Below are positions 26,597-35,954 of a stretch of DNA of 58,400 bases, one piece after another. The translations under genes and the position numbers were made by a program. Source of the DNA: an uncultured Lachnospiraceae bacterium (lineage in GTDB: Bacteria > Bacillota > Clostridia > Lachnospirales > Lachnospiraceae). Below the pieces are notes generated by a model that did no database searches, was not told the DNA's origin, and saw nothing but the letters and a program-made list of their open reading frames with translations. How positions within the stretch are numbered: the stretch's first letter is position 1; every line of letters starts with the position of its first letter. The stretch is taken from assembly GCA_947644545.1 (NCBI GenBank), contig CANRZW010000023.1, positions 1 to 58,400 of the forward strand. Direction: 5' to 3'.

Positions 26597-27898
26597 ATGT
26601 TTAAAAAAGTACACCTGCGGCTGACGCTGCTCTGCGCAGGAATCACCGCCGTCATCATGCTCATTATGTCCCTCTGCTATCTGTATGTATCGGAAACGGG
26701 ACTATACCGCAACCAATTTCAGGCTTTTAAAAACGATATCAACACGATTTCCACCAATCTGGAACAACAGACCGTCATTTCCATGGAGTGGCTTTCCAAG
26801 ATGGAGGCCCAGGGGAATTATCGTTTCTTTGTGCTGGACAACGGCGTTCCTTTTCTCTATAATCAATTAAACGATCCGGAGCAGGCCGAGACAAATGCCC
26901 GGCTTCTTCTGGAAAGCAGGAATGCCATGGATACTCTTCCCGCACAGAACGTCACGGTCACGGTGAGCGACGGGATAAACAGTACTCTCTCCCACAGTGA
27001 ATACGAATTTACTTCTCCCTCTACGGATACGAGATATTTCTGCAGTGTAATCCAGATGGGAACAGGCAGTTCCATCCTGGAGATCGTGGTACTTTCCTCC
27101 CTGCTGCGGTTGGAACAGCAGATTGAGGAACAGCGTGTCCGTTTTCTGCTGATCGATATTGCCGCCGTTATGCTATTGGGTCTCTTTGCCTGGTTCTTTA
27201 CCGGCATCCTGTTAAAACCTATTGCGGAAAATCAGCAGAAGCAGGCCATGTTCGTGGCTGCCGCCTCCCACGAACTGCGCACCCCCTTATCCGTCATCCT
27301 GTCGGCGGCAGAATGCTGTCAGGATTCAACGCCGGAGAAGCAGGCCGGCTTTATTAAGACCATATACCAGGAAGGGCTGCGCGTCTCCTCTCTTGTCACG
27401 GATATGCTCACCCTCTCCCAATCGGACAGTCATCGCTTCCCCGTCAGGAAAGAGCCGACGGAGCTGGATACTCTGTTGATGAATTCCTATGAGGCATTCG
27501 AGCCGCTGGCTCAGGAGAAATCTATTCGACTGTCCGTGACGCTGCCCCAGGAGGGGCTGCCGCTGTGCAATGTGGATCCGGAACGCATCAGCCAGGTCGT
27601 CGCCATCCTCCTGCACAATGCCATAAGCTATACGCCGGAGCAGGGCCGTATTATCCTATCGCTTATCCGGCATAAGGAGCGTTTTGCCATCAGCGTACAG
27701 GACAACGGTATCGGCATTTCAGACGCGGACAAGAAGCGGATTTTCGACCGCTTCTACCGCGTAGAGAAGTCAAGAAGCCGGAAAGATCATTTCGGCCTGG
27801 GTCTGTCCATCGCCTACGAGATTGTAAAAGCACATGGCGGCAGCATCCAGGTGACGGACGCAGAAGACGGCGGCAGCTGTTTTACAATAATCCTTTGA
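26597..27898 (+). CDS. Membrane sensor histidine kinase
   Basis: A 433-residue kinase. Two transmembrane segments (about residues 10-30 and 182-208) frame an extracytoplasmic sensor of about 150 residues. The H box SHELRTPLSV is near residue 228, the N box NAISYTPEQG near 341, G boxes DNGIGIS and HFGLGLS near 374 and 400. No HAMP domain is obvious between the second membrane segment and the H box. It forms a two-component system with the upstream regulator; the MFS and MacAB-type transporters nearby are plausible targets. Confidence 0.92.
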   Translation: MFKKVHLRLTLLCAGITAVIMLIMSLCYLYVSETGLYRNQFQAFKNDINTISTNLEQQTVISMEWLSKMEAQGNYRFFVLDNGVPFLYNQLNDPEQAETNARLLLESRNAMDTLPAQNVTVTVSDGINSTLSHSEYEFTSPSTDTRYFCSVIQMGTGSSILEIVVLSSLLRLEQQIEEQRVRFLLIDIAAVMLLGLFAWFFTGILLKPIAENQQKQAMFVAAASHELRTPLSVILSAAECCQDSTPEKQAGFIKTIYQEGLRVSSLVTDMLTLSQSDSHRFPVRKEPTELDTLLMNSYEAFEPLAQEKSIRLSVTLPQEGLPLCNVDPERISQVVAILLHNAISYTPEQGRIILSLIRHKERFAISVQDNGIGISDADKKRIFDRFYRVEKSRSRKDHFGLGLSIAYEIVKAHGGSIQVTDAEDGGSCFTIIL

Positions 27899-28024
27899 CA
27901 AAGATCTGACGGAGATTGCCAAATCCCTCTCAGATTTTCAAGGATCAACTTAGAATCTACCAGATACATCATGACGCAAAAAGGAAAGCATCCACTGACC
28001 CATGGGAAAGAAGAGGAAAAACGA

Positions 28025-28324
28025 ATGGAAAAATTAATGTATATGATGATGATCGAGAAAAGTAAGACTTATAACAAAATGACAAAACAGGTAGTTATGG
28101 AACACGTTGAGAATATCAGAAAGCTCGACGATGAAGGAAAGCTGGAGATCTGCGGTGTCTTCAAAGGCTATCCGGGCATGGCAGGCATGTATATCCTGAA
28201 GACGGAAAGCCGGGAAGAAGCGGAAGAAATCTGCAAGAAGGAGCCATTGGTCATCGGAGGATATGCAACCTACAAATTAGTCGGTTTACAGATTGCAAAC
28301 AGGGAAAACAATTACCTGCTGTGA
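28025..28324 (+). CDS. YciI-like small protein
   Basis: A 99-residue ferredoxin-like-fold protein resembling YciI/YCII-related proteins (HVENIRKLDDEGKLEICGVF and the GMAGMYILKTESREEAE segment). Biochemical role in this family is poorly defined. The start at 28025 has AGAGGA upstream; the open frame begins earlier at 27971 without a ribosome site. It is 126 bases after the kinase gene and convergent with the MacB-type permease gene. Confidence 0.8.
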   Translation: MEKLMYMMMIEKSKTYNKMTKQVVMEHVENIRKLDDEGKLEICGVFKGYPGMAGMYILKTESREEAEEICKKEPLVIGGYATYKLVGLQIANRENNYLL

Positions 28325-28333
28325 TTCTTATGC

Positions 28334-28398
28334 CGGCAAAATTCCCGGTATATCCATCGTTATTTCCATAACGAATATCGGATAAACCGGGAATTGCC
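28334..28398. terminator. Large inverted repeat between convergent genes
   Basis: ATTCCCGGT at about 28341-28349 pairs with ACCGGGAAT at 28386-28394, and inside lies a second perfect stem CGTTAT/ATAACG with a TTCC loop. The structure sits exactly between the stops of the YciI gene and the leftward permease gene, so a role in ending transcription from both sides is likely. There is no T tract, so a classic intrinsic terminator is not certain. Confidence 0.5.
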
Positions 28399-28417
28399 AG
28401 CGTTTGTCTGCCGTCTT

Positions 28418-29638
28418 CTATTCATGCCGCAGCGCTTCGATCGGACTAAGCTTCGCCGCCTTTTTGGCCGGGTAGATCCCGAAGAAAATACCCACTGCCG
28501 AGGAGAAAAGCGCCGCGAACAACACCGTCGTCGCTTTCACTTCCGCCGGAAATCCCAGCATACCACAGATTCCCACGGCTCCTGCGGATCCGATGGCGAT
28601 CCCCACCAGTCCACCGATCAGCGTAATGATACCGGCCTCCGCCAGAAACTGCAACAGGATCGAGTGTGTCCTTGCCCCCAGCGCTTTCCGGATACCAATC
28701 TCCCTGGTTCGTTCCGTCACGGATACCAGCATGATATTCATAACGCCGATACCGCCCACCAACAGGGATATGGCCGCCACGAAGGAGATAAACACCGTGA
28801 CGACGCCCAGAATACTGTCAAACTGTGACTGTGCATCGGCAAAACTTTGCATCAGGATCTTATTCTCACCGCGCACATTATGCTTGCTCTCCATCAATCT
28901 GATGGCATCCGCCGCCACCTGTGCGGAATACTCCGCCTTCTCTGCTACAATATAGAACTGGCTGAAATCTTCCACCCAGAAGGTATACCCGGAGCCCAGT
29001 GTGGAGATCGGCATTTCAATCTGCAGGTTGCCGCCGCCGTTTAAAGCGGAGATCAGCGTCGCTTTACTGTCCTCCCTGACTCCGACGATCGTCATCTCCT
29101 GCGTGACGTTATAGATCGTCAGATCGAAACTCATTCCCACCACATCCGTTGTTCCAAACAGCATTCGGGCGCTGCTCTCATTGATCACACAAACCTTATG
29201 CGCCGACAGATAATCGCTCTGGGTAAAATATCTTCCTCGTGCCATCGGTTCCGTAGCCGCACAATATTCCAGCGCCTCGTTACCGGCATACACAATCGCC
29301 TCGAAATTGCCCTTTTTGCCTTCTGCATTCGCCCACATGGTATACTGCGGTGTAACGCCCTTCACATGCTCTACTTTTTCCTGAACCAGCTCAAAATCCT
29401 CATCCGTGAACACGACATCATTCCCTTCTGCGGAATCGTTCGTGTAGAGCGCCACCTGCCCGCCTGCCATGCTCTCCAGCTCGTCATTGATCTCACTGCG
29501 CATCCCATTACCGATGGATATAATCAGAATAACGGAGGCGATACCGATAATGATACCCAGCATAGTGAGAACCGAGCGCCCCTTGTTGCTCTTGATATTC
29601 ATCAGGGCGATCTTAATATATTCCCATATTTGTGCCAT
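28418..29638 (-). CDS. MacB-type ABC transporter permease
   Basis: A 406-residue permease with the type VII exporter layout: one N-terminal transmembrane segment (about residues 20-45), a large extracytoplasmic domain, and three C-terminal membrane segments. The conserved cytoplasmic stretch VTERTREIGIRKALGA is near residue 310. ATG 29638 gives the usual start MAQIWEYIKIALMNIKSN; only a weak AGGT ribosome site precedes it. It is third in the leftward ATPase-adaptor-permease operon. Confidence 0.92.
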   Translation of the reverse strand: MAQIWEYIKIALMNIKSNKGRSVLTMLGIIIGIASVILIISIGNGMRSEINDELESMAGGQVALYTNDSAEGNDVVFTDEDFELVQEKVEHVKGVTPQYTMWANAEGKKGNFEAIVYAGNEALEYCAATEPMARGRYFTQSDYLSAHKVCVINESSARMLFGTTDVVGMSFDLTIYNVTQEMTIVGVREDSKATLISALNGGGNLQIEMPISTLGSGYTFWVEDFSQFYIVAEKAEYSAQVAADAIRLMESKHNVRGENKILMQSFADAQSQFDSILGVVTVFISFVAAISLLVGGIGVMNIMLVSVTERTREIGIRKALGARTHSILLQFLAEAGIITLIGGLVGIAIGSAGAVGICGMLGFPAEVKATTVLFAALFSSAVGIFFGIYPAKKAAKLSPIEALRHE

Positions 29639-29778
29639 TACTACAACCTGTACCTTTCTTTCCTGTGCTTCTGCCGTAACGAATTTCCGGTCAGGACTTT
29701 GCACGCCTTCTGCTTCCCACTACGGCGTTCCATCCGGCTTTACCTGTTCCCTGGGAAATCCGCCGCCTGCACTACCGC

Positions 29779-31404
29779 CTATTCCGCCATCCCCGGATTC
29801 TGCGGAATCACCGTCACAGGCATTCCCTCTTCCAGCTCCTGTCCGGTGGTCGCGATCACCGCCTCACCCTGCGTCAAGCCTTCCTGTATCTCGATATCGG
29901 TATCTGAAGAAATGCCCGTGGTAACCCGTTTCTTCTTCACTATGCCGTCCTCGGCCACAAACACAAAATCCCCTTCTCTGTCCGTGTTAACCACTTCCAT
30001 CGGAACAGTCACAACACCCGTGGCCGTGGCCATATGGACTTCCACTTTCGCTTCCACACCCAGAAAGATGGACTGATCCGGATTGTCGATCCCGACTTCT
30101 GCGCCTACCACTGCCGCCCCGCTGGCGTTGGTGGTAGCCATCCGATTGATCTTAGTCACCTTACCCTCATATTCCTTCCCGGCAATGGAGATCTTCGCAC
30201 TCTGACCGACCTCAATCTTATCCAGATCATATTTGGAAACGGTAATCTCCACCTTAACCTTCTCCGTACTCTCCACGGTCATCAGCTTCTGCCCTTCCTG
30301 GGGCGTGGCTCCTTCCACGATCTCCACTTCCGTGACAACGCCGTTGAAATCCGCCGTCATACCGCTTTCCACTTCCTCGATGGCTGTCAGGGTATCCTGG
30401 TTATTCATCTTTTCCATCTCCGTATTGGCTTCCAGCTGGCTTCTGCTGCCGCTGTCCATGGAACCGCCTTCGGACGCACTCTTCTGAGACTTCATCTCGG
30501 AACGATATTCCTTATAAGCGGCAATCATCTCCTGATAAGTGTCAATCTCCCTCTGCCATGCTGCCACTTCTTTGTTGTTCTGCTGCTCATAGCTGTTGTA
30601 CTGGATCAGCTTCTGCAGATTCAGATATTCCTCCGAATCCGGCTGGTCCGACCAGTCAAGCAGAGAGATCTGCAAAAGTGTTCCCTCATGAGCTAGCGCC
30701 GCCTTCTTGTCATTAATCTTCTGCTCCAGCTCCTTCACATAATTCTCGCTGTCCGAGATCTGCTGTTCCAGGACTCCCAGATTCACATTCGCCTCGCCCA
30801 GCTCGGCTATGTATTTATTATTCTTGTAGATGGAACTCTCATAACCGCCCTCGTTGGCCTGCAGCTTTAACTGTGCCAGTTGCTTCGCTTCTGCAAGCGC
30901 ATCCGCATCAAACTGCAGCAGGGATTGTCCCTTCCTTACACTGTCTCCGGCCGCCGCATCTACCGTCCCCACCTTCACAGCCACAGGCGCGAAATAAGTC
31001 TTCGCTTCCTCGCTCTTAACCGTACCGCTGGTACTCAGATTCTGCTCCAGATCCTGCACCGTAGCCGTCACCGTGCTGACCATCATCCCCATGTTCTGTG
31101 CCGCCATCGAATTTGCCACCATAAAAAGCACGATCACAATCGCCACGCCGCCCAGAATGCTGCGCCTTATGATCTTTTTCTTTCTGGCTTTATCCATAGG
31201 CTTCTTATTCTTAGGTTCTTTACGCTTTTTCTTCCTGCCTTTTCCGGTCTCTTCCCCGGCCTGCGCCATTTCCGTCAGACTGCTCTCCGCTGTTGTCACA
31301 TCCTGAACTTCTTTCTTTTCCATCACTGTCTCTTTCTTACCTCCTGCTGCACTGCTGCCTGTATTGATACCGTTATCCGCCATCTTCTTTTCCGCCTTAC
31401 TCAT
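29779..31404 (-). CDS. MacA/HlyD-type adaptor subunit of the tripartite exporter
   Basis: A 541-residue adaptor with a long charged cytoplasmic N-terminus, one transmembrane segment at about residues 78-98, a lipoyl-like domain (TSGTVKSEEAKTYFAPV and VRKGQSLLQFD), a long alpha-helical hairpin (about 160-330) and C-terminal beta-barrel domains. It links the MacB-type permease to the outside; in a monoderm organism it works without a TolC partner. ATG 31404 has GGAGG upstream. Confidence 0.9.
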   Translation of the reverse strand: MSKAEKKMADNGINTGSSAAGGKKETVMEKKEVQDVTTAESSLTEMAQAGEETGKGRKKKRKEPKNKKPMDKARKKKIIRRSILGGVAIVIVLFMVANSMAAQNMGMMVSTVTATVQDLEQNLSTSGTVKSEEAKTYFAPVAVKVGTVDAAAGDSVRKGQSLLQFDADALAEAKQLAQLKLQANEGGYESSIYKNNKYIAELGEANVNLGVLEQQISDSENYVKELEQKINDKKAALAHEGTLLQISLLDWSDQPDSEEYLNLQKLIQYNSYEQQNNKEVAAWQREIDTYQEMIAAYKEYRSEMKSQKSASEGGSMDSGSRSQLEANTEMEKMNNQDTLTAIEEVESGMTADFNGVVTEVEIVEGATPQEGQKLMTVESTEKVKVEITVSKYDLDKIEVGQSAKISIAGKEYEGKVTKINRMATTNASGAAVVGAEVGIDNPDQSIFLGVEAKVEVHMATATGVVTVPMEVVNTDREGDFVFVAEDGIVKKKRVTTGISSDTDIEIQEGLTQGEAVIATTGQELEEGMPVTVIPQNPGMAE

Positions 31405-31433
31405 CGTCCCGCTTCCTCCAATAGATTCCTATA

Positions 31434-32141
31434 TTACACATCTTCCTGATAAAAATCTTCCACGATCTTGCCGTCCATAATCTTTACCACCCGTTTCGCC
31501 TGCGCGGCGATATCGTTATCGTGGGTAATCAGGATGACGGTCCTGCCTTCTTCATGCAATCCCTTCAGAATATCCATAATCTCTCTGGTAGAATTAGAGT
31601 CCAGATTACCGGTAGGCTCATCGGCCAGTATGATCGGAGGCGCCTGCGCTATGGCTCTGGCGATCGCCACCCTCTGCTGCTGTCCACCGGACATCTCCGA
31701 AGGTTTATGCTCCTTACGGTTACCAAGTCCCACCTTTTCCAGCGCTCTATCGGAAAGCTGCAGCCGTTCCCGTTTGCCCACGCCCCGATAGATCAGCGGC
31801 AGTTCCACATTTTCCATGGCGGTCAGGCTGGGAATCAGATTAAATCCCTGGAACACAAACCCAATCTCCTGATTCCTGATATCCGAAAGCTCATCGTCCG
31901 ACATGCTGGCCACATCATGTCCATGCAGATAGTATTCGCCGCTGGTCGGTACATCCAGACATCCCAGCATATTCATCAAAGTAGACTTTCCCGATCCGGA
32001 ATGGCCGATGATCGCCACAAACTCCCTCTCATAGATCGTCAGACTCACATGATCCAGCGCCTTCACCTCATTTTCACCGGGATTATAAGTCTTGCAGATA
32101 TCCCTGATCTCCACCAACGCGTTCAATGCATCCTTCTCCAT
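31434..32141 (-). CDS. MacB/LolD-type ABC transporter ATP-binding protein
   Basis: A 235-residue ATPase: Walker A GHSGSGKST near residue 45, signature SGGQQQRV near 150, Walker B ILADEPTG near 170 and the H-loop ITHD near 207. The FQGFNLIPSLTAMENV Q-loop stretch is typical of the lipoprotein/macrolide exporter branch. AAAGGGGC precedes ATG 32141. It opens the operon with the adaptor 29 bases downstream. Confidence 0.94.
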   Translation of the reverse strand: MEKDALNALVEIRDICKTYNPGENEVKALDHVSLTIYEREFVAIIGHSGSGKSTLMNMLGCLDVPTSGEYYLHGHDVASMSDDELSDIRNQEIGFVFQGFNLIPSLTAMENVELPLIYRGVGKRERLQLSDRALEKVGLGNRKEHKPSEMSGGQQQRVAIARAIAQAPPIILADEPTGNLDSNSTREIMDILKGLHEEGRTVILITHDNDIAAQAKRVVKIMDGKIVEDFYQEDV

Positions 32142-32449
32142 CCCATGCCCCTTTCACTCTCTGCAGATTTCCATGCCATAGATACCGGCTTCGGAACAAT
32201 CCTGTCTCTGCCTGGCTGTTCCTCCTGCAAGATTCTCTTATTTGTAACGAACCTGTCCTTCTGCTTTCTTCAAAATATATTGCATTTTTGATCCGGAAAT
32301 AACTTTCAATCAATAAAATAGCATTCTTTTCTTAAAGCGTACCAAAAAAAACCTTAAATTAATCTTAAAAAGATCAAAAAAATCTGCATCATGAGCATCC
32401 TCCGCTCATAATGCAGATTTTCCTTATTTCCCCAACAGACAGCTTCCTT
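32142..32449. other. Intergenic region between the exporter operon and ribU
   Basis: Holds the upstream region of the exporter operon and the terminator of ribU at 32376-32424. The stretch around 32300-32375 is very AT-rich with several A runs. No gene is supported. Confidence 0.5.
32376..32424 (-). terminator. Rho-independent terminator after ribU
   Basis: A long hairpin whose arms are AATCTGCAT plus ATGAGC and their complements, with one mismatch, followed leftwards by seven T residues. The other side reads ATTTTCC, so some activity in the other direction is possible. Confidence 0.9.
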
Positions 32450-33229
32450 CTACTGCGTAACGTTCTTCACATGATCCGCCGCTTTCCTTCCTGCCGGAAC
32501 ATGCGCGTTCTTTAAGAACGGGCTTAGAGGCTTATAGATAACCAATGTAACCGCAGAGGCCGCCGCACTCTTAATGATATTGATCGGCGCCACCGCGAAA
32601 CATACAAAGCTGGTGATATTGTTGATATTTCCGTTGATCTCCGCCCCGGCCGCAATGATGGCGTCAAGCGGCATACCGAACAGTTTGGAAAAGGCCGGCA
32701 GCAGATATACGCCGTTAAAGGCCGTCCCAAACACGGCCATCACCAGAGAACCCGCCAGACAGGCGATCACCGCAATCTTCCTGGTCTTCTTAAACATATA
32801 GATGATGGAGGCCGGCAGTACCAGACTGCATCCGATCACAAAATTGGCCAGATCTCCCACGAAAGCCGTACTCGTTCCCTTCACCACCAGTTTCAGCAGA
32901 ATCTTGCAGAATTCAATCATCACGCCGGCCACCGGTCCAAAGGCAAAAGCGCCCACCAAAGCCGGTATCTCGCTGAAATCCAGCTTATAGAATCCAGGCG
33001 CCAGAAACAGCACCGGAAAATCAAAAATATGTAAGATCATCGCCAACGCCGAAAACAGACCGATCATCGTGATCTTCCTGGTGCTCAGGATCCTCTCCGT
33101 GATCCCGTCCCGCTTATACACATACTTCTCCGCCGCATAAGCAATGGCAAACAGTCCCACTGCCACCCCCACGCATACCAGCACAAATACAACATTGTCC
33201 GCAATACTCTGCAATAATCCGTTACCCAT
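32450..33229 (-). CDS. ribU: Riboflavin ECF transporter S component RibU
   Basis: A 259-residue membrane protein with about six hydrophobic segments plus an extra N-terminal helix. The RibU-like core includes the LDFSEIPALVGAFAFGPVAG segment near residue 95, which matches substrate-specific subunits that use the shared EcfAAT energising module. An FMN riboswitch directly upstream supports riboflavin as the ligand. The start at 33229 has AAGGAG upstream; the longer open frame would run back into the riboswitch region. Confidence 0.93.
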   Translation of the reverse strand: MGNGLLQSIADNVVFVLVCVGVAVGLFAIAYAAEKYVYKRDGITERILSTRKITMIGLFSALAMILHIFDFPVLFLAPGFYKLDFSEIPALVGAFAFGPVAGVMIEFCKILLKLVVKGTSTAFVGDLANFVIGCSLVLPASIIYMFKKTRKIAVIACLAGSLVMAVFGTAFNGVYLLPAFSKLFGMPLDAIIAAGAEINGNINNITSFVCFAVAPINIIKSAAASAVTLVIYKPLSPFLKNAHVPAGRKAADHVKNVTQ

Positions 33230-33269
33230 CTTACTTCTTTCTCCTTTCTTACTTGTCGGAAAAAGTTCT

Positions 33270-33300
33270 AAAAAATCCCCGGAACGTATGCTCCGGGGAT
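33270..33300 (-). terminator. Riboswitch-controlled terminator in the ribU leader
   Basis: On the minus strand an ATCCCCGGAGC arm pairs with GTTCCGGGGAT (eight perfect outer pairs, then a mismatch) around a short loop and is followed by six T residues. It lies about 60 bases after the FMN aptamer and about 40 before the ribU start, the usual place for the off-state terminator. Confidence 0.9.
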
Positions 33301-33360
33301 CACAGACAAGGCAAACAATCCGACACATATTGTTACATATATGTGTCACACTGTCATTTC

Positions 33361-33505
33361 TTCTCTCATCCAGACTTTACTGTCGGTTTTGGAATCTCAC
33401 CAAATCAGCCACGGCAGTCTCACACGGTACCAAACGATGTACTATTGATCCTGCAGCGGGTCGCGGACTATACCGCCGGTAGGGAATTGCACCCGACCCC
33501 GAAGA
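33361..33505 (-). ncRNA. FMN riboswitch (RFN element)
   Basis: Read leftwards from 33505: CTTCGGGGTCGGGTG, AATTCCCTACCGGCGGT, a variable stem, TGAGATTCCAAAACCGACAG, then TAAAGTCTGGATGAGAGAAG. These are the near-invariant segments of the FMN aptamer, including the terminal P1 pairing CTTC/GAAG. It precedes ribU and a terminator, so FMN should reduce expression of the transporter. Confidence 0.96.
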
Positions 33506-33665
33506 ACTTTTTCTTTGATTAATTTGATTAAATTGTATGGATTATATTCTGTGAGATCTCTGAACGGATAAATCAGTTATCCCACGAAATAGTATACACC
33601 GCAGCTTATAGGAATGCAAGCAAAATTTTACGGCGACGCCTCATTTGCGATACCTCATTGCTCTT

Positions 33666-34427
33666 TTACTGGAACATTCTCAGCATAAAATGCTGCTGGT
33701 TCATCTGCTCTCTCATCATGAAATTCTTGTAATCGACCAGTACTTCCTCTTTCTTCTTCTCCGAAACTGCCTTCGGCAGATCCAGATCCTCCAGACGGCT
33801 TCTTGATCCAAGCTGCTCTAAAGAGGCGCGCGTATTGAAATTAAACGTATGCTCCAGGCGGTTGGTGTAGGCCCCCAGATTGCTTCTCTGCGACGTCACC
33901 ATCTTAAGCGCATTGTCGATAGACTTGAGATCAAAATCATCTGCCGTCACATTGAGATCGGCAATCCCCAGCGCTTCCAGAGTGGAGTTAGCCATTTGAA
34001 TCTTCATGCCTCCGCCATTGGGATTCGTCGCCAGCCCCATATCCGCCATACTGCCGTCCAACAGCTTCTGCTCATTCAGCGACGTGTCCTTCGCCAGTGA
34101 CTGAATGCCCTCTTTAAGCTGATCAATCTCATTCTGATAAATCTGTTTATCTTCAGCGGAATTCAGTCCATTCATAGACCGCAGCGCAAGCTCTCTGATC
34201 CTCTGCAGATAATCTGTTACGCCGCCTAACGCGCCATCCGCCACATTCAGGGCGCCAATCCCGGCCTGCGCATTCTCGGCTCCGACCCGAAGCCCGGTCT
34301 CCTCCCGCTGCATTTTCTTCGCAATCGCAAGCCCGGCCGCGTCATCTGCCGCCGAGTTAATTCTCTTACCGCTGGCAATATGGGAATATGAATCCAGAAA
34401 TCCACCTTTAATCGTCATCGCACTCAT
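33666..34427 (-). CDS. Flagellin-like protein, standing alone
   Basis: A 253-residue protein with the flagellin N-terminal D0/D1 helices (SGKRINSAADDAAGLAIAKKMQ near residues 19-40, then GALNVADGALGGVTDYLQRIRELALRS) and the C-terminal D1 stretch TSQRSNLGAYTNRLEHTFN near 180. It lacks about 13 N-terminal residues of standard flagellins, and its last about 45 residues, rich in Lys, Glu and Met and ending LRMFQ, replace the usual D0 tail. AGGAGG precedes ATG 34427. No other flagellar gene is in the window. Whether it polymerises or is exported is unclear. Confidence 0.82.
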   Translation of the reverse strand: MSAMTIKGGFLDSYSHIASGKRINSAADDAAGLAIAKKMQREETGLRVGAENAQAGIGALNVADGALGGVTDYLQRIRELALRSMNGLNSAEDKQIYQNEIDQLKEGIQSLAKDTSLNEQKLLDGSMADMGLATNPNGGGMKIQMANSTLEALGIADLNVTADDFDLKSIDNALKMVTSQRSNLGAYTNRLEHTFNFNTRASLEQLGSRSRLEDLDLPKAVSEKKKEEVLVDYKNFMMREQMNQQHFMLRMFQ

Positions 34428-34580
34428 GACCGTCCTCCTTCCCTACGGATATATTCTTACTCTATATTATGTATCATAATATTATGTATCACATGTCAAT
34501 GAACTGTTCCTGCAGACATATGATCCCTTAAAAAACCACTCTCTTTTATACCTTAATCATAAGCTTAATCCCTCTCACCG

Positions 34581-34943
34581 TCAAGGTATTTTTATCTCGA
34601 TCTTCTCTTCCCACTCCGCTTCCTTAAAGCCCACAAGCACTTTATTCTCATCTATCAAAAGCGGCCGCTTTACAAGCATTCCATTCGTTGCAAGAAGCTT
34701 CAACTGCTCTTCTTCGCTCATGACAGGCAGCTTGTCCTTTAACTGCATCTCCTTATATAAGGACCCGCTCGTATTAAAAAACCGCTTGAGCGGCAGGCAG
34801 CTTTTCTCATACCACAGCTTCAATTCGTCGTAAGTCGGATTCTCCGTTGCAATATGACGATCTGTATAGACAATATTATGTGCCTCCAGCCACTTTCTGG
34901 CTTTTTGGCAGGTGGAACACTTCGGATATTGAATGAATAGCAT
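34581..34943 (-). CDS. ArsC/Spx-family thioredoxin-fold protein
   Basis: A 120-residue protein with the N-terminal CSTC pair (near residue 9), preceded by YPK and followed by RKWLEAH, and the KRPLL segment near residue 95. These match the YffB/ArsC-like branch of arsenate reductase-related proteins. True Spx regulators have similar features, so a redox role is likely, but arsenate reduction is not shown. The ATG at 34943 is seven bases after AGGAG; the open frame extends to 34964. Confidence 0.87.
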   Translation of the reverse strand: MLFIQYPKCSTCQKARKWLEAHNIVYTDRHIATENPTYDELKLWYEKSCLPLKRFFNTSGSLYKEMQLKDKLPVMSEEEQLKLLATNGMLVKRPLLIDENKVLVGFKEAEWEEKIEIKIP

Positions 34944-34984
34944 AAACATTCTCCTCTCTGTCAATTTGTTTGATCATACCCATC

Positions 34985-35335
34985 CTAATCAAAAAATTTC
35001 CCTTTGAAGAAATTTTCATTATGTAACGGTTTCGCCGTAAGCCGAAACAGAACACAGCCGTCCGGGCACATGATCACCTTACTGTACTTACTCTCCCCAC
35101 CGACGTTTTCCAGATCCCCGCCGCTCCTGACAGCCTCCATTATGGGATACATCATCATCATTACCTTAGAACAAATGCCCTGCCCCTGCGTGTTTACCGG
35201 ACAGCCATAGGTACAGCTATACTTATCACCGACTTCCTCACCATTCCGGCAAAATCTCTCTGTTTCTTCATTATCCTTGTTGAAGCCTATCACTTCTATT
35301 TCCCACTCGTATTCTTCGTTATACCATTTCTTCAT
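34985..35335 (-). CDS. TIGR04076-like small cysteine-containing protein
   Basis: A 116-residue protein resembling the TIGR04076 family: conserved cysteines in YSCTYGCPVN and GICSKV and in VIMCPDGCVLFRL near the end. Function of this family is unknown; metal or redox binding is plausible from the cysteines. AGGAGG lies nine bases before ATG 35335. The neighbouring ArsC-like gene starts 41 bases downstream in the same direction. Confidence 0.82.
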   Translation of the reverse strand: MKKWYNEEYEWEIEVIGFNKDNEETERFCRNGEEVGDKYSCTYGCPVNTQGQGICSKVMMMMYPIMEAVRSGGDLENVGGESKYSKVIMCPDGCVLFRLTAKPLHNENFFKGKFFD

Positions 35336-35383
35336 ACCAGTCACCTCCTAAACGGTTTACATCGAAAAGCTGCCTGCTTCCTT

Positions 35384-35932
35384 TTATAATCTTAATTCCT
35401 TAACATACAGCCGATCTGTTCCGTTCCCATAGTTAACAATATCTTTGAGATAGTGATATCCATATTTTTCGTATAAGCCAATATGTTCTGATGGGATATA
35501 TGTTTTGTCAAAACCCTTTTCCTTCGCGTAGACATTTGCAAAGTCAATGAGCTTTTCACTGATTCTATGTCCGCGATATTCCTCTGTCACAAACACGCTC
35601 GAAATCCATGGATATATCTCAGGTAACGGATAATAGTCTTCCTTCATGATAGAAGCCATCCCAATAATGTGACCACTTATCCTTGCCACAAATACAGTCT
35701 CCCAATCGGTAAATACCCATGTTCGCAGCATCCATAAAGTATGCTCTTTCACATCTTCCCAGGAAAAGTTTTCAACAAAATGAATAAGATCGTCTGCCAG
35801 ATCTGTGTCTCTATCAACTTTTCGTATTTCTAACGTATTCCTGTCAAAATCATTTTTCATAAGGCCTGCGTGCTGTTCTGCTTTTCTTACCGTTTCATCG
35901 ACTGTATTCTTATTGGTTCTTTCAATCCACAT
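35384..35932 (-). CDS. GNAT-family N-acetyltransferase (1 of 5)
   Basis: A 182-residue protein with a GNAT core in the second half: VFVTEEYRGHRISEKLIDFA near residue 115 carries the R/QxxGxG/A-like acetyl-CoA loop (here RGHRIS), and YEKYGYHYL ends the fold. Residues 1-60 form a helical N-terminal part. Substrate unknown. There is no strong ribosome site; ATG 35932 is chosen over an upstream TTG. It is the first of five adjacent leftward acetyltransferase genes. Confidence 0.82.
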   Translation of the reverse strand: MWIERTNKNTVDETVRKAEQHAGLMKNDFDRNTLEIRKVDRDTDLADDLIHFVENFSWEDVKEHTLWMLRTWVFTDWETVFVARISGHIIGMASIMKEDYYPLPEIYPWISSVFVTEEYRGHRISEKLIDFANVYAKEKGFDKTYIPSEHIGLYEKYGYHYLKDIVNYGNGTDRLYVKELRL

Positions 35933-35954
35933 AGTCACTGTTCCCAAACAAATT

